Assembly (NCBI GenBank): GCA_017590115.1
Contig: JAGGNK010012892.1
Coordinates: forward strand, 3,140,351-3,204,350
Length of the DNA stretch: 64,000 nucleotides
DNA from: Montifringilla adamsi
Taxonomy: Eukaryota; Chordata; Aves; Passeriformes; Passeridae
Reading direction: 5' to 3'
Shown here piece after piece: positions 13,644 through 25,785 of the stretch. The notes below the pieces were generated by a model. That model made no database searches and had not been told where the DNA came from. It saw only the letters and a program-made list of their open reading frames with translations. Made by a program: the position numbers and the translations under genes. Every line of letters begins with the position of its first letter. Position 1 is the stretch's first letter.

Positions 13644-15726
13644 CCTCATGCTGATGCCCTGCCCCTGTGTGCCCTCTGCTCCCTTTGGTGGTTGCTCAGT
13701 GCCCTGGGCACTCCATGGCTCATTGCTGTCAGTGCTGCTCACCTGCTGCTCACAGCTGTGCCGCTGGGGATGAGTCACAGCCCCACTCCCAGTCACCACA
13801 AACTGTGTACCTATAACCAAATATATGTAAATGGAACCTCTATGTGCTTCTGGAATGGGACACAAATGGAAGAATCTGTAGAAATGCCTTCATGAACTCA
13901 GGTCTGTTCATCTCTATTGCACATAGAATTTCTGTTTTTATCCATAACCTTTAAGAGAACAAAATGTTACAGAAGTCTGCTAACACGAGAGCATAAGGGG
14001 AAAATCAACAAGTAAGGCACACAGCAAGCAAGTCTTGGGCAAGCAGAAGAAGTGTTTGGAGCAAGCTTCATGAATTTCTCACAGTTCTGATGGAAACCCC
14101 ACATGAAAAAATATACTTGGATTACAACCTCCACCCTCACCCCACATATCATTTACACCTGAATTCACTTCCAGGAGTTAAATGCTTCAGAGATGCTGAC
14201 AACAGTAAAATAGCCTCGTCTGGTTTTGTATTTTTTTAGGCTGCCCATGCAAATACTGGAGTTACAAGTTGGAATTGTTTTCCCAGTTTGTTTCTTATAG
14301 ATCAAATTCTTAGTCTGTATTTATTGAATTTTCAGGCTCCCAAGCTTTAATGTAAATCAAATAGCTTTCTTTATAATGTTCACTCACAACAATACTGAAT
14401 TTGTTTATTATGGGAAAAAAGCACGAACGAATTTTGCAACTTTTGATTCATGCTCATTAGTGACTGAATTAAGGGCTAAGCTTTAGAGGCACAAATGGAA
14501 ATGTTCTTCCTTCTTGAGCTACATCAGTCTAAGGTAAAGAGATGTCTAGCAGTTCACCTGAGACCTAATTTAAGTTTTAATGCTAACAATTACAGGTTCC
14601 ATGAGCATGACACTGGGAAATTGTAAGTAATGAAAAAGCACAATTTATCTCATTATAAAACCAAAAACCCCCCAGAAATCCAAAAGAACGAAGCACATTT
14701 TACCAAGCTTAGTGTGTGCAATTCAAAGTTAGGGGAGAACTCCCATAAAAAGTGAGGTATTCTCTTGTGGCTGGCAGATTAAATGAGCAATATTTCTCTC
14801 TCCCTCTCGCTTGTTTTTAAAATCTCCATAAGCCTGTTTTTATTTTGCATGCTCCTCAGAAAGAGACTGTTAGGAGTAAGTGCTGTTAAATCACATGGCA
14901 CAGTGCTCTGGAGTGCTGCAGTTTCCTTCCTGGCAGGGGGCTTGTTTGTGAGGCTATTATGTGACCCCTATGACAGTGTGTCTGTCTCCCATTCCAAAAA
15001 AATTATGTAGATTTCAGCAAGATAGAGCCAAGCCTGAAGGTAAATTTGAGAGGGTTCTACAGAAGAAAAGCACTTGGGGTAGCCTGTGCTGCAGTGCCCA
15101 TAGCAAGACAACTGCATTATTGCCCCAGCCTTTCCTATTTTAGAAATAAAACTTCCAGTCTTCCTTATGACTCAGGAAAACGCTTGAGCGGGACTTTCCA
15201 TACTCCACCTAGTACAGCCCTGGAGTTAAATCACAAAAGTAGCTGCAGGTTTTCATTTCAAAAACACCCAGGACAAGTGGAGGCTTGGGGGCCACGAGAG
15301 CTGTTGGGACTGACTCTGTTGTCTACTCAGACTTGAGTTCAGAAGTATTTGGCAGTAAGATTTACTGACCCAATAGCGGGTATCTATCACTGCCTTTTAG
15401 ATTTTCCTCTGGACACCAACAACACTGGAGGAGCTGCAAGGCAACAGAAGGGCTGGAGACCACCAGGCTACAGGGATCTCTCTTGTGTTTGAAAACCTCT
15501 CAGAAGAACCCAGACTGGGTTTTCTTCCTATGTTTTGCAGAGCTCATCTACCACCTTTTGAGGACTTTCACTGTGCATAAAACTTAAGTATATTTTCATA
15601 AAACCTTGCAAACAAATGCAAATAGTAATTTGTAAATGCAAACAACAATTCAAGCAACATTTAAAAGCTTCCTGTTTTTAAATAAATGTATCAATTTTAC
15701 CATTCTTGTTCTTTCCACAGGTTGGA

Positions 15727-15749
15727 GTGTGTGTGTCTGTGTGTGTGTG
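15727..15749. repeat. (GT)n microsatellite
   Basis: A GT run with one C interruption (GTGTGTGTCTGTGTGTGTG). Confidence 0.95.
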
Positions 15750-16411
15750 AGCACAGGTGGAGGCCGCAGCTAGACAGCATTCATGCTGCCACACAGCTGT
15801 CAAAATATTAAAATCTAAGTTTTTTCAATTTTAAGCGATTTGATGGAATAGCAGGAAGGCTTTCTATATAATCTATTTATTTAGTGTGAGAACCTCTGAG
15901 TCTGAGGAATCGAAAGGCAAGCAAATCTGCATATGCAAGGATGTAATTTCCCTCACATTTTTACAAAGCTGCAGATGAGAAATAGTTGCTCTCTAGCTGT
16001 GATGGTTGCACAGTGTTCAGCTTTGTGTCTCACTTGCTAATTCCATTTAGAAGAAAGGAAAGCCTGGTTCACAAAGGCAGAGCAAAAATGCACCACAGTT
16101 TATATCCCACAGCTAAGCTCTGGGGCTTTATTATTTTTCAGCAGTTCAGCAAATGGGTGACATACTACTAGACACAAAATTTAATTTAAACAGACAATGT
16201 CAAGTGATTTACACTCCAAACTTAACCTACTTTGAAAATGTTATGATCTGGAGAAGGAATCTAGTCTGAAGTTCTCATATTTTAGTCCAGAGGGGGGAAT
16301 TAAAAACTGTCACTATAGAAATTCAGCACTGCTGTTCTGATTCCTGGCTACTCTCCAGGCCTGTTGCAGACAATGAAGACGTCTGTGACTGAATTGTATT
16401 TATTTTGGAGT

Positions 16412-16460
16412 TCAAGACTCTTGGACTTTTGAAGGGACTCATTGAAGAGTCCAAGACTCT
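16412..16460. repeat. Imperfect inverted repeat, about 17-bp arms
   Basis: The plus strand has AAGACTCTTGGACTTTT, then about 15 bases, then AAGAGTCCAAGACTCTT. The arms match at 15 of 17 positions when one is reverse-complemented. No wider element is seen. Confidence 0.8.
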
Positions 16461-18109
16461 TCTTTATCCTTGTAATGTGCAATGGCTGTCATGGCCTTCG
16501 TCCCACAGCCCTGCCCCAGCCAAGGGAAGATGATGTGTTGACACAGATGGATTTTGCCCTTTTTGGTGGAGCTGTGAGTTTGCTTGGGCAACACATCCAT
16601 CTGCTGGATTACCCGAGCAGCCCCGGGAGTGCCAGGACGGCCCCGGTGCCAGGAAGCGCTCTGACAAAGATCCAAGACTGTCATGCAGGTTTGAAATCCC
16701 ATGGGGAGCCAGGAGGGTGAGCAGGGAACAGAGCAGCCATGAGCAGACGTGCAGCATTTTGTGCTCGTTATCAGTTTTGGGCACAGCAACAGCACTGGCA
16801 AGACAGGCAAGGCACTGCCTGCGAGAGAGCCCCAGGACTCCCAAGAGCCCAGAAGGCACCACCTGAAGCTGCTGCCAAGAGAGAGTTTACTGCCCTCGAG
16901 GAACCCAAAAATACAGCTCAAACTGACCACTTGTGGACGCACATTTTTTACCAAAGGAGACTGTTTGGGCTGAAAATACCTCCTCCCCCCTTCCATCGGC
17001 TTCTCTGCGCTGCTGGCATTCAGCTGCTGAGACTTGATCTAATCAATGCTCATATGGGGAGGTTTGTCTGGCCTGGAAGATGATATTATGGAATAGGTCT
17101 ATCAAATTTGTCAGTGTCTTCGCCGACAATTTTCATGAATATATAACATTGAAATATGGCACATCCATACTGACTTATTCCTTATGGTGCTCAAAATGGC
17201 TTGAAAAAAAACCCTCTGTAATTTGATAATGAGAAGGGATAAAGTCATTAGGGGGATAATTGCTAATATCCAGATCTTAAGAAGAGACTATAAATACTAA
17301 AGAATACAAATAGGCAAATGGATTAACAAGATGAGAGCCCCTTGATTGCCTGGCCTCTGAATTCCAAAATGCCACCAAAACAGCCTTATCTATGCATATA
17401 ATGGGGAAATTCAAGAAAACATCCATCATGGGACTTTCAGCTAGGACACTACATTCTAAAACATACATTACACTTAAAATGCTTCAAAATGCTCTTTCAT
17501 GGAAATTGCAAGATAAAGTGTATTTCTATTGGATTTGAGGGAAAAATCGCACCCATTCATTTATTCAGCAAAACCAAATCTCACTGCACAAACTTGATCA
17601 AGGTCAACGATCTGCTATTTGTTGAGGAGAGTGAAAATCTCCCCAAGTCTAATAAATACCTTGGGGTTTCAGAAAGAGGAGAAGCCAGAACTGCACAGAG
17701 GCACAAATGCACAAGTGTACAGACCCCGTGTTGACACGCAGGGCACAAGCAGCCATGGCAAGGGCGGAATGGTGACCCTGGACAGGCAGGACAGGGTCAG
17801 AGAAGGGCCTCCTACAGCTCTCTCTTCTCAGGTTTGCTTTTGTGTAAAAGAGGGTACCACTTTTTGGGTGATATTGGTCTGGCATTTAAGAGTGCTGGCT
17901 TAAAGCTTGCCTGTGTAAAGCAATAGCCCTTAGAAACTGAGGCGATGCAAACCTACTGTGAAGATTTACCACCCAAAGGAACGAGTACCCTTGGCTTTGC
18001 AAACCAAAGATTTGTGTGTTATTGGTGAGCATCAGCAGGCTGGCAAGAACAGGAGGGAGCAAAGAAGCTGGTGGAACAGACAGTTTGAATAGCTGGATGT
18101 GGAAAAATT

Positions 18110-18400
18110 CAGCTGGGCTTTGGGACTTGCGGCTGTTTGCAGAGCTGCTGCCTTCGCGAGCCCCCGTGGTGGGCGTGCGGGGGTGGTTATGGAAAAACCC
18201 GCACTGCTCAGCCACCACAGTCCCTGCAAAGAGCATTTGGCTGCATTAGCATAATTGACAGCATCAATTATGCCCACTGCTATACTCTCCCCTGGGAAAG
18301 GCAGTCCATACAAGCCGATGTTTTTAAAAGCGTGCGGTGCTCACGGTCTCGGCGATTTTTAGTGCCATTAAATGGTAGAGAACAAAGGTATTCTGTGGAA
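18110..18400. promoter_or_regulatory. Candidate conserved intronic element
   Basis: CpG-bearing sequence (CTTCGCGAGCCC, GTGCGGGGG, GTGCGGTGCTCACGGTCTCGGCG) around the palindrome at 18249-18273 with a TAATTGACAG motif. It lies in the last intron of the window in gene direction. A regulatory role is inferred from composition and motifs only. Confidence 0.32.
18249..18273. repeat. Inverted repeat with homeodomain and TALE-type motifs
   Basis: GCATAATTGA, loop CAGCA, TCAATTATGC: perfect 10-bp arms. The left arm plus loop contains TAATTGACAG, a joined homeodomain core (TAATT) and TGACAG, the core bound by MEIS/TGIF-type TALE factors. It sits in a CpG-containing stretch (18110-18400) that looks unlike ordinary intron. 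Binding is inference. Confidence 0.75.
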
Positions 18401-21048
18401 AGCTGCAGGCTCGGGGAAATTGCTTCAGAGGCTGAGGAACTGTTGCTTTTTCACACAAAGCTCCCCATGGTTAGGGCAGCATTTCCTGTCTGAGGAGATA
18501 CGAAGGTGGGAAAAAAGTAGCACACACCACATTCTTATCACAGCCATCACCATCAAATGTTTCTGCATCTGAAAGAACATGAGGATGGCACAGAGCTTCC
18601 TGTCTGGCAAACAGCGATGCATGAATGTTCACTGAGCCTCAGTTTTATACTGCTGCCTTCCTTTTCCCTTATTATTTCCAGAAGGCTGGAGTTGCTGCAG
18701 CTTTTTGACACAGCAGTCCCATTCCCCTAAGGTCTCGTGACGGGGTTATGCCCCAGACATTTGGGGACACTGGAGGCAAGTGGATTGCCCTGCATGAACT
18801 AGCAATTTTCATCCTACATGCTGTTACTGTATGGAAAAATGAAAAATTTAAGCCAGAGGAATAGGTGCACGCAAAATTTAACCTCAGCTGGCACAGGCGA
18901 CTGTGGTTGAGGTTAAATCAGTGGATAGAACCTGCTGAGACCTGCCCAGGGAACACAGTCACCACCCTTGAGAAGCCCACTGAGGCCTGAGCCACACCAG
19001 AAGCCCCAAGAAGTGGCTTTCTAAGGAGCAACAGTGGTGTCTTCCTGTGCCTGAGGTACCTACTGGACTTCCCTGCTGATTCAGGATGCCTCCATCACTC
19101 CCACTTCTGTAGAGGACGAAGGTGTCCTCTGTCCTTTCCACAGGTCTTTGTCATCTCTCACTGGACCATCTGCTCCCACACTCCTGACTTCCTGGTGCTT
19201 GGAGACCATCTCCACTACAGACCTGCTCCTCTGTGCCTTGGCTCTGCCCTCCTCCCTGTCAGGTAACCCAGATTCCTCCCTCCTTGGCTCCCAACCCCTG
19301 ACAACACTTTGCTGCAGTCAATTTTCTTCTACCCACTACCTCTTCTCTTGAATGTGGGCTGAAATATCATCTCTCTTAAGCAAGAGCTGTTTTCTTCCTC
19401 CTGCTCACTTGAGCTCAAGGTGCCTTTTGTGCTCCTCTTCCTCCATGACCCATGACATGGCTTTCTTTAGTTGCCACTGTGATCTCCTCCTCCTCCCTAA
19501 TCCCCAACCTGCCTTTCCCTCCCTTCTTGTTACTTCCTGCTGTCTCCTCTCTAGCTGATGTGGGTCCCTGCCATCCTAAAGCAAATCCACTAGGACAGGC
19601 TGCACACTGAAAAGGGGCTCCAGGCCTTCATCTCAGCCTGTGCTCTCCTCAGCTCTCCAGCAAGAGAGAGAAAAGATTTAAAATAACATTACTTGGCCTT
19701 GTTTCTAACTTAAAATAAATCATTTTGGCCTACTTGGCCTTATCTCCTGTCCTCTGTCCCCACAGGACACAACATCAGCCTTTCCAGCCTTTTAAGAAAA
19801 CTGACTACTACCTCCCAAAAAAGATGAGGGTAATCAAGAGTTCGGAGGAAAGACACCGAAAACTTTTTTCTTTGCATGTCTCTGTCTTCACCAATGGAAG
19901 GCCTCCTTGGCAGTAGGACACACCTGGACCATGGCTCACCCTTGATCTTTTAGAAAATCATCCCAACATTTTCCTTCCACAGCAACTTCTACCCTCCCTG
20001 CTTCGCGCTGCAGCAACCCCCAACACTTCGCACTGCTCTGCCTCACCGAGACATCACTTATTCAGAGCTCTATGTTTTAATCATCACACACTGTTTTAAG
20101 TAGGAACAGAACAATCATTTCTAAGGCTGGGTGCCCCACTGTCACAGGGATGGCACAGGAGAGGACCAGCTGGATTAAATACTGCCTCAGCACTCTCCCA
20201 GCAGCAGGAAATGTTCACACCTGTGAAACCGTCACCTGGGTTTCACCCGAGCCATGTAGCTCAGGCAAACCCAGCAATCCACACCTACTCTCTCCAAACA
20301 CTTCAAAACCACAGAAATATCACGAAACTGAAGCAATGAGTGCATCACCTGACCCATTTTCACCAGACCTTCCCAGAAGCTTTCGTTCTCAGTGTGAGCT
20401 GTGAACATTTGCATACACGTGCGTGCGCACACACGTTCAATTTCTAAATCAATCCTCCCAGGCAAAGGGTGTAAAAAATGTCTCCCAAACCTCACTAGTA
20501 TTTACATGTTTTTAATTTCAAGCGCCATATAGGGCTATTCAGCCATTATATTTTACTATAGCTTCTAAATAAATTAAACCCATTTATCACTTAAACCCCC
20601 CACATTTTAAGAACCTTATTAACTTCATAGTTAAATGCTGACAGGTAATATCTATTATGGCAGCTTTTCATGGTATCCCAGCAGTGCTATGAGCTGGATT
20701 TTCACTTCCTTAAACCTGTATTTCATGACAAAAATATGCATAATCTAGTACACTGATTCTGTAATTTTCAATAATGTCTGCTAATTCTGGCAAATAATTT
20801 ACAGTACTTATTTCCTCCGTCACAACAGGTGTTTTATAGCCAGAGTAGTTGTAGGCTGACAAAAATAGAAGCAGCCCATTTATTAAGAAGAGAGTTTGTA
20901 GCAAAAGAAAGAGTAAGGAAAGACAGCATTTTCTTAGAGTAAACCAGGAAAACCATACTAGAAGATGAGAACACCTCAGCAAATGAAGGAAAAAAAGAGA
21001 CTTACACAGATCCTGTGAATTGTGATTCTCACAGAATAGGAACCGTAC

Positions 21049-21108
21049 CTGCATAATCTGTCCTTGCATAATGCCCATCTTCTGATTTTGTAGTTGTTGT
21101 AGTATTGT
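21049..21108 (-). CDS. TMEFF2: TMEFF2 internal coding exon: Thr-rich linker before the EGF-like domain
   Basis: This is a 60-bp exon that would be missed by a search for long open frames. On the minus strand the acceptor TTTTCACACAG precedes AC, which completes the Asp codon left by the exon at 22232-22380. Then come 19 codons reading NTTTTTKSEDGHYARTDYA and one leftover G before the donor GTACGG at 21048. This matches the linker that follows the second Kazal module in vertebrate TMEFF2, including the run of five threonines. The threonines may be O-glycosylated, which is inference. The next TMEFF2 residues, leading into the EGF-like domain and membrane segment, were searched for by eye below 21049 and not found, so the following intron is at least 21 kb. 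A longer minus-strand frame over 20710-21231 uses another reading frame and is not the protein. Confidence 0.95.
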
Positions 21109-22231
21109 CTGTGTGAAAAGAAGTGTGTTGAGTTGCCTGGGGAGCCCGGACTCGATACAGCCCATGCCCCCACCACAGTGCCCTGGTAGAGCTAACTTCC
21201 CTTGCACACACATCATCTCTGCTGGCTGCAAGGCTCTCCTGGGCCTGCCAGGTGAAAACAGCAGGATCTTTTTTCTAACAATATGTGATAACAGATTGCA
21301 GCTGGGATAAATATATCAGTCTGAAGCAGGAGTTGTCATTTCTGCTCTAGTTGAAGTAATTGGGGAGTTTTAATATGTACCCTGAAATGAACTGCCACTT
21401 AGGGTGGTTAACTTTAAAGAGACAGGAGTAAACTGGAATGTGTTTAATACACCTGTATACCACGGCCTTGTAAGTAGATGTACTGAGGATTTATGGGTCA
21501 GAAGCTAAGGAAAAAAAGCTATTGAGAGTCTGAGCCTCAGCAGACACTTTATTTACAGGAGCTATTGAAAGGTAAATTATCTTCATTTTAATTTTAGAGA
21601 AAAACAGGGTTTTTAAAGTCAGCTCAAGGGTTACAGGTGATGTAGCAGCCCAAGAGATGGGCACAGAGAAGCACTGGAGGAACAGAGAGAGCCTCGAGCC
21701 ATGACTGGAAAACTTCCTTCCAGGCATCTCGGGGCCCAGCAAGGGTCACCTGAAGAACCTCCCAAGCACTGTGTTTGGGAGCACCTCTTCAGGGAATCTC
21801 CCAAGACTGCCTCATGCTGCTCCAGTTAAGGGAGCACCAGAAGGTCCATCCTGGGTGGCAAAATGTATCTGAGGGGCATTCCCACTGTCCTGCTCCAGCT
21901 GCTGCCTGGCAGACAGAGCTCTGGGCAAGCTGCTCGGGGCAGGAGGCTGGTGACTGATGCAGAGCCCAGTGCAGGGCTGGGCAGTGCCCTGCTGCTGCTG
22001 GGGGCAGGGTTAGGAGTGGTGCCCCCCTCTCATGCCTTGCTGTGTCTGCATCATGGAGGGCTCTGCCCCTCACCACAGCCTGTGCTCTACAGTATCAACT
22101 GCAGCAGTCTAATGGAAATATAACAATCACCAAATAAGAAGCCAGCCCTGGTTCTGGTGTTTTGTTTTTTTTTTCCTCCCTGAACAAAAATTGAAAACAT
22201 TCTTTGAAATGAGTTTTGTTATGAGAGTTAC
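21109..22231 (-). other. TMEFF2: TMEFF2 intron, 1123 bp
   Basis: This is the short intron between the Kazal-core exon and the Thr-rich linker exon. It begins GTAACT at 22231 and ends in a tract reading TTTTCACACAG at 21109. It joins the flanking exons in phase 1 through a split Asp codon. The part around 21640-22090 is GC-rich and produces overlapping short open frames on both strands, none with a recognisable domain. No repeat or RNA gene is recognised in it. Confidence 0.93.
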
Positions 22232-22380
22232 CTTGACATCGACCCAAAGACATGACTTCAATTTTCTCCTGTTTCTGGCATGATGCCTCTTTGATTTGAC
22301 ATGCATTATCATAAGATTTCCCATCGGAAGCACAAAGAGGATTGAAGTTGGTTTGAGAACAGTCAATGTTGCACACACAC
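22232..22380 (-). CDS. TMEFF2: TMEFF2 internal coding exon: second Kazal-like core
   Basis: This exon carries the second Kazal-like core of TMEFF2. The acceptor is a pyrimidine-rich tract ending TTTTCAG at 22387-22381. The first base (G) completes the Trp codon left open by the exon at 41941-42037, and 49 codons follow. The motifs CVCNIDCSQ, NPLCASDGKSYDNAC and EASCQKQEKI show the Kazal cysteine spacing (C-x-C, CASDGxxYxNxC, then a distant Cys near MSLGRCQ). The donor GTAACT starts at 22231 and leaves one base of a split Asp codon. Kazal/follistatin modules form disulfide-bonded extracellular folds; in TMEFF2 the ectodomain is reported to bind growth factors, which is family knowledge and not seen here. 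The match distinguishes TMEFF2 from TMEFF1, whose second module differs at many positions. An ATG-initiated frame beginning inside the exon continues into the intron, but that tail is not coding. Confidence 0.97.
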
Positions 22381-24454
22381 CTGAAAAGATATAGAAAGAG
22401 AAAAAAGAAGAGGCTAATATGAGAAACTTTTTCAAGACATCATAAATACATCTCAGAAATATAAGTGTTTGTATTATCCTGACTGTACAATGCAAATCAA
22501 CATAATGAAAGCAGAAAGTTCTGTCAAGAGGTCATTTGTATTTCTTGATGGAAATGAGATGCAGGGAGAGGGAAGAAGCACATAAAAGAAAGCAAAAAGA
22601 AAGATAAAAGAAGTGTGTTTTACATGGAAAAAACTGTACCACAGCATTACCACTTGTAATCCCCTGTAAACCAAAGAGATATGCAGATAAAGCAAGCTGC
22701 TGAGCCTTCCTGCAAACTAAAGAGCCACAACATTCTCCTCTGTTCAGGTGCCATCCATTGTATGGAATACCACATAAATGTGGGTTTATATTGATTTATG
22801 ATTTAATTCTGAAAATAATTACAGCACCTAGAGGCCCTCTGATTGTAATAGATGTGAAACTGAAACCTCACTTCACTCCACTGGGATGAAACCACCTGCC
22901 AAGACTGAGACAGGAGCAGGGATGTGACCGCACTCTCTCTGTGCCTCGGGCTGGTGGGATCTCCCCAGCTCCTGGACACACAGAGGCTACTCACTATAAA
23001 AACCAGGGGAATGCTGGTTTAGGAAACACTTTGTGCACAGGGACTTTCTGAAGCACTTGGATAACTCAGCAAGCAAAAAGCCTTATGCAGGTGTTACCCA
23101 GGAAAGTCTCCTGACCTGGTGTCCTGCTCTGTGAGGGGTAAAGGCTCCCATGTCCAAGAGCACAGTGTGGGGCAAATGCAGGTAGGGCAGCGATGGCCCC
23201 ATCCTCAGATTGCTTAGGGCCATTTCCAGAGACTCCAGAACCAGTTTGTGAGCTCCTGGGCTGCCCTGTGATGTGAACCAGAGCACAGGTAGGAATTCAC
23301 TTCCACAGTCTGCTCTGGATCTGAACTAACACACTAATGTGGACACATCGTGATCCCAGCAGGCTTCACCACTGCTTCTAAGATGGAGACACCTAATTGT
23401 TGCCATTGACAGCAGGCTGCAGACTCTTTTCTTTAGGTTTCTCCTATTTCATTATCATTAGCAATGTCAGACAGCCTTTGGCATCGGCAGGGGAAAGGCA
23501 CGCTAATTTGTCCCCCAGCTGTGCCATGTAACAGACAGCTCAGCCTCAGCAAACCCACTGTGATCTTGCTTGGGGACAAAGCCAGAGGTCTAACCTGGCA
23601 GCTGCTCCAGCTCTTCTGAGCACGTAATTGTGCACATGCTGCTATCCAAACTCTTCCTGGCTCCTCCTGACATTAAGGCAAAGCCATGCGATTGATTCTC
23701 TATCTCCAGCCCCCTGGTTGTGCTGAACCTGGCAGTGCCAGCTCCACAGCTCTCCCTTTGGAAAGCTAAGTAATGGAAATGTCAAGCCTCCAGCCTCGCT
23801 GCTTGATTTAAGAAAGTGTTTAAAAGTCAGTCCACCTCCCATTTGCAGCAGACATCTGGACACCTTTGACTACTGGAGGTGTAGAGGGATATACACAAAA
23901 CTTGGGTGGAAAGAGGAAGAAGGAAATTGGAGAGTTTGGGTCAGATCTCTTCATTGCCCTGTTTGGCTTCTGGCCTCCAGGAATGTGCCCAGGGTAATAG
24001 AAAACCGTGGAACCAGTATCTGTCTTTTAGAATTTTTTATTTTACACTGGGTAGGTCTATTTACCCCAAATGTTCACTAAATACAGAAAACTTCAGTTTA
24101 AAAAGAGGCCAGTGGTGAAAAGCTGTGGTTATAAATTAAATTACATGATTTCATAACTTGAAGAAAAGCATCTAGCTCCGTGTGTGTAGCAATTTCCCCA
24201 CACTGATAAACACACAGAATACAAGAAAAAAAAATATCCAGTGCATTTCCCAAGAATCTCCTTATCAGCAGAATAAGAATGTTCTGCTCCACTGAAATAT
24301 TAACCATCATCATTTCTTCCTGCAGCCATTTCCAGCTTTCCACCTTAGTCAAACTCACTTCATTAGGAAACATTTACTGCTCAAGTAATAGCAATTCTTT
24401 CCACGTAGCTCTACCATTTGCATTTCAGATGGGACACAATCAGCCATATGCTCC

Positions 24455-24470
24455 TTTTTTTTTTTTTTTT
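24455..24470. repeat. T16 homopolymer
   Basis: Sixteen consecutive T. No retrotransposed body was recognised next to it. Confidence 0.95.
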
Positions 24471-25707
24471 GTAATAAACCAGCTAAGAAACAGCTTCACT
24501 TCTCTACATTTTCCTACAGAAAAATGAGTGAAGGTTAATATATATTATGTTTCAAGTCAAGAGAAAATTAAGCCAATGGGAAAATTACAACAAAATGGTG
24601 CTCTTTAAGGAAATCTCAGCAACTTTGGATGCAGTTTCAAGAATACCTAGGGGATGCAGGAACCTATGCTCAGAGTTAGACACTTTAGAGACATATTTTT
24701 AAGGTGTTTAAATGCTTCAAGATGCACGCAAACACTTAGTGTGGGATTTCTGGTATCCCAGAGACCTATTTCCCACAGATTTCACATACTGCTTCAGAGC
24801 CCACTAGCCATTTATTTACGTCTTCTGATACCTTCCAAAACAGAAACACGCAAAATTACTTTCCTGACCTCTTCCAGCAAAACTGAGAAGAGAACCAAGG
24901 TTTTTCTGTGCCCCACTCTAAAATTTCAACCAGCCTTTCTTCCCAAGCACCACGTGCTACTTGTGCTGGGGTCAGATCACTCTGAAGCAGAAAAGGACTC
25001 CCTCAGGATGACACCAAATGCTCCAAAGCCTTACAGGATCCCATGTGTGAAGCCTGATTTCCAGGGCTAGCTAGAGGGATGCTGAAAAAACACCAAACTT
25101 GCCACCCGGATCTTGCTGCAAGGATCATCCACTCCTTGCACAGTTTTCAGCAGACAGCTTCTAGCTTGCACCCACAGTTCATTACTGCTTTTGCACTTAT
25201 ACACTCAAATCCTACTTTAAGGCTGCACAATTAAGTCGACATCAAATATATGCCAGGAAGTGAGAAAGGTAGGATTGCATCAGGAAGATTAATGTGCCTG
25301 TGTTGCTGGCTCTTTTTAATTTATAGTGCTCCTCTTATCAGGGAAAATGATGGTATTCCAACACATTTTTTCGAACTGGAGGAAGCAAAAGTCTGCCCAT
25401 TTGGACCATGCTGCCGAATTCCAAAACAGCAAATTGCAGTGAAAAAGGTGAGGCCTGTACTCCAAACCTGTGTGTCCAGGCAAATGCAGCCTCTGAGAAT
25501 AGCTCAGACTTCAGGGGGATTCACCAGTGAGGTAATAAATGCATAATGAACAGCACTTAATGCATTGAATTGAATGAAAACCTGTAAAGGTGCCTTCGCT
25601 TCTTGAAGCATTATAAAATGCAAGAGTGGGACTCTCTTTGGTTAAACAAGAACCAAACAGTGACATCCCTGCTCGGCTCAGGGTGTGTGCTAGGTGAGAG
25701 TACCAAT

Positions 25708-25785
25708 GGTGTTATTTTCTGGGCACAGAGAGTACCTTTGGCTCTTGTGGAACACAGAAAGGCCCTACCCTGGAGAGAGCCTCCC
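25708..25785. repeat. Dispersed repeat fragment A
   Basis: Its first 35 bases match 27210-27244 at 30 of 35 positions (core AGAGTACCTTTG). A second block, AAAGGCCCTACCCTGGAGAGAG, resembles AAAGGGCTGTCCCTGGAAGGAG in the other copy after a gap. This suggests an old interspersed repeat of unknown family, perhaps LTR-derived. Confidence 0.5.

Larger units (their letters stand above)
13500..13815 (-). mobile_element. Solo LTR, copy 1 (ERV class II-like)
   Basis: This is a 316-bp solo LTR, oriented on the minus strand and related to the copy at 53550-53927. On the plus strand it runs from TGTCACAG to CCTATA. It is flanked by AGCAAA (13494-13499) and ACCAAA (13816-13821), a 6-bp target-site duplication with one mismatch. 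Read on the minus strand, the element begins TATAGG (the usual TG has become TA) and ends in CA. It has a TATA-like box (GATAAAAGG) near 13637-13643 and, downstream of it, two copies of a 47-bp unit (13525-13571 and 13572-13618). Six-base duplications are typical of class II (ERVK-like) avian retroviruses. No gag, pol or env sequence lies beside it. The family name was not determined; songbird LTRs of this size are common. Confidence 0.85.
1..21048 (-). other. TMEFF2: TMEFF2 intron (3' end beyond window)
   Basis: This is the sequence downstream of the 60-bp exon in gene direction. It starts with donor GTACGG at 21048, and no acceptor or exon of TMEFF2 was found down to base 1. I looked for the EGF-like, membrane-spanning and C-terminal parts and saw none. 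It contains one solo LTR (13500-13815), simple repeats at 261-285, 12486-12508 and 15727-15749, and small inverted repeats. The assignment of the whole stretch to one intron is inference from the absence of other exons. Confidence 0.7.

Noticed and set aside
13500..13815. Complete endogenous retrovirus around the LTR
   Set aside because: Target-site duplications directly abut the single LTR and no gag, pol or env sequence is present; the same holds for 53550-53927.
16439..16996. 185-codon minus-strand open frame and overlapping frames on both strands
   Set aside because: Overlapping frames in several phases show that the region simply lacks stops; no recognisable protein feature.
20710..21231. 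173-codon minus-strand open frame over the small TMEFF2 exon
   Set aside because: It reads the exon in a different frame and runs through both splice sites; its residues show no known domain, while the alternative frame gives the TMEFF2 linker.
22095..22376. 93-codon minus-strand frame as a self-standing small Kazal protein
   Set aside because: The ATG-initiated frame starts inside the exon without a signal peptide and continues past a clear donor site at 22231. The exon is internal to TMEFF2.
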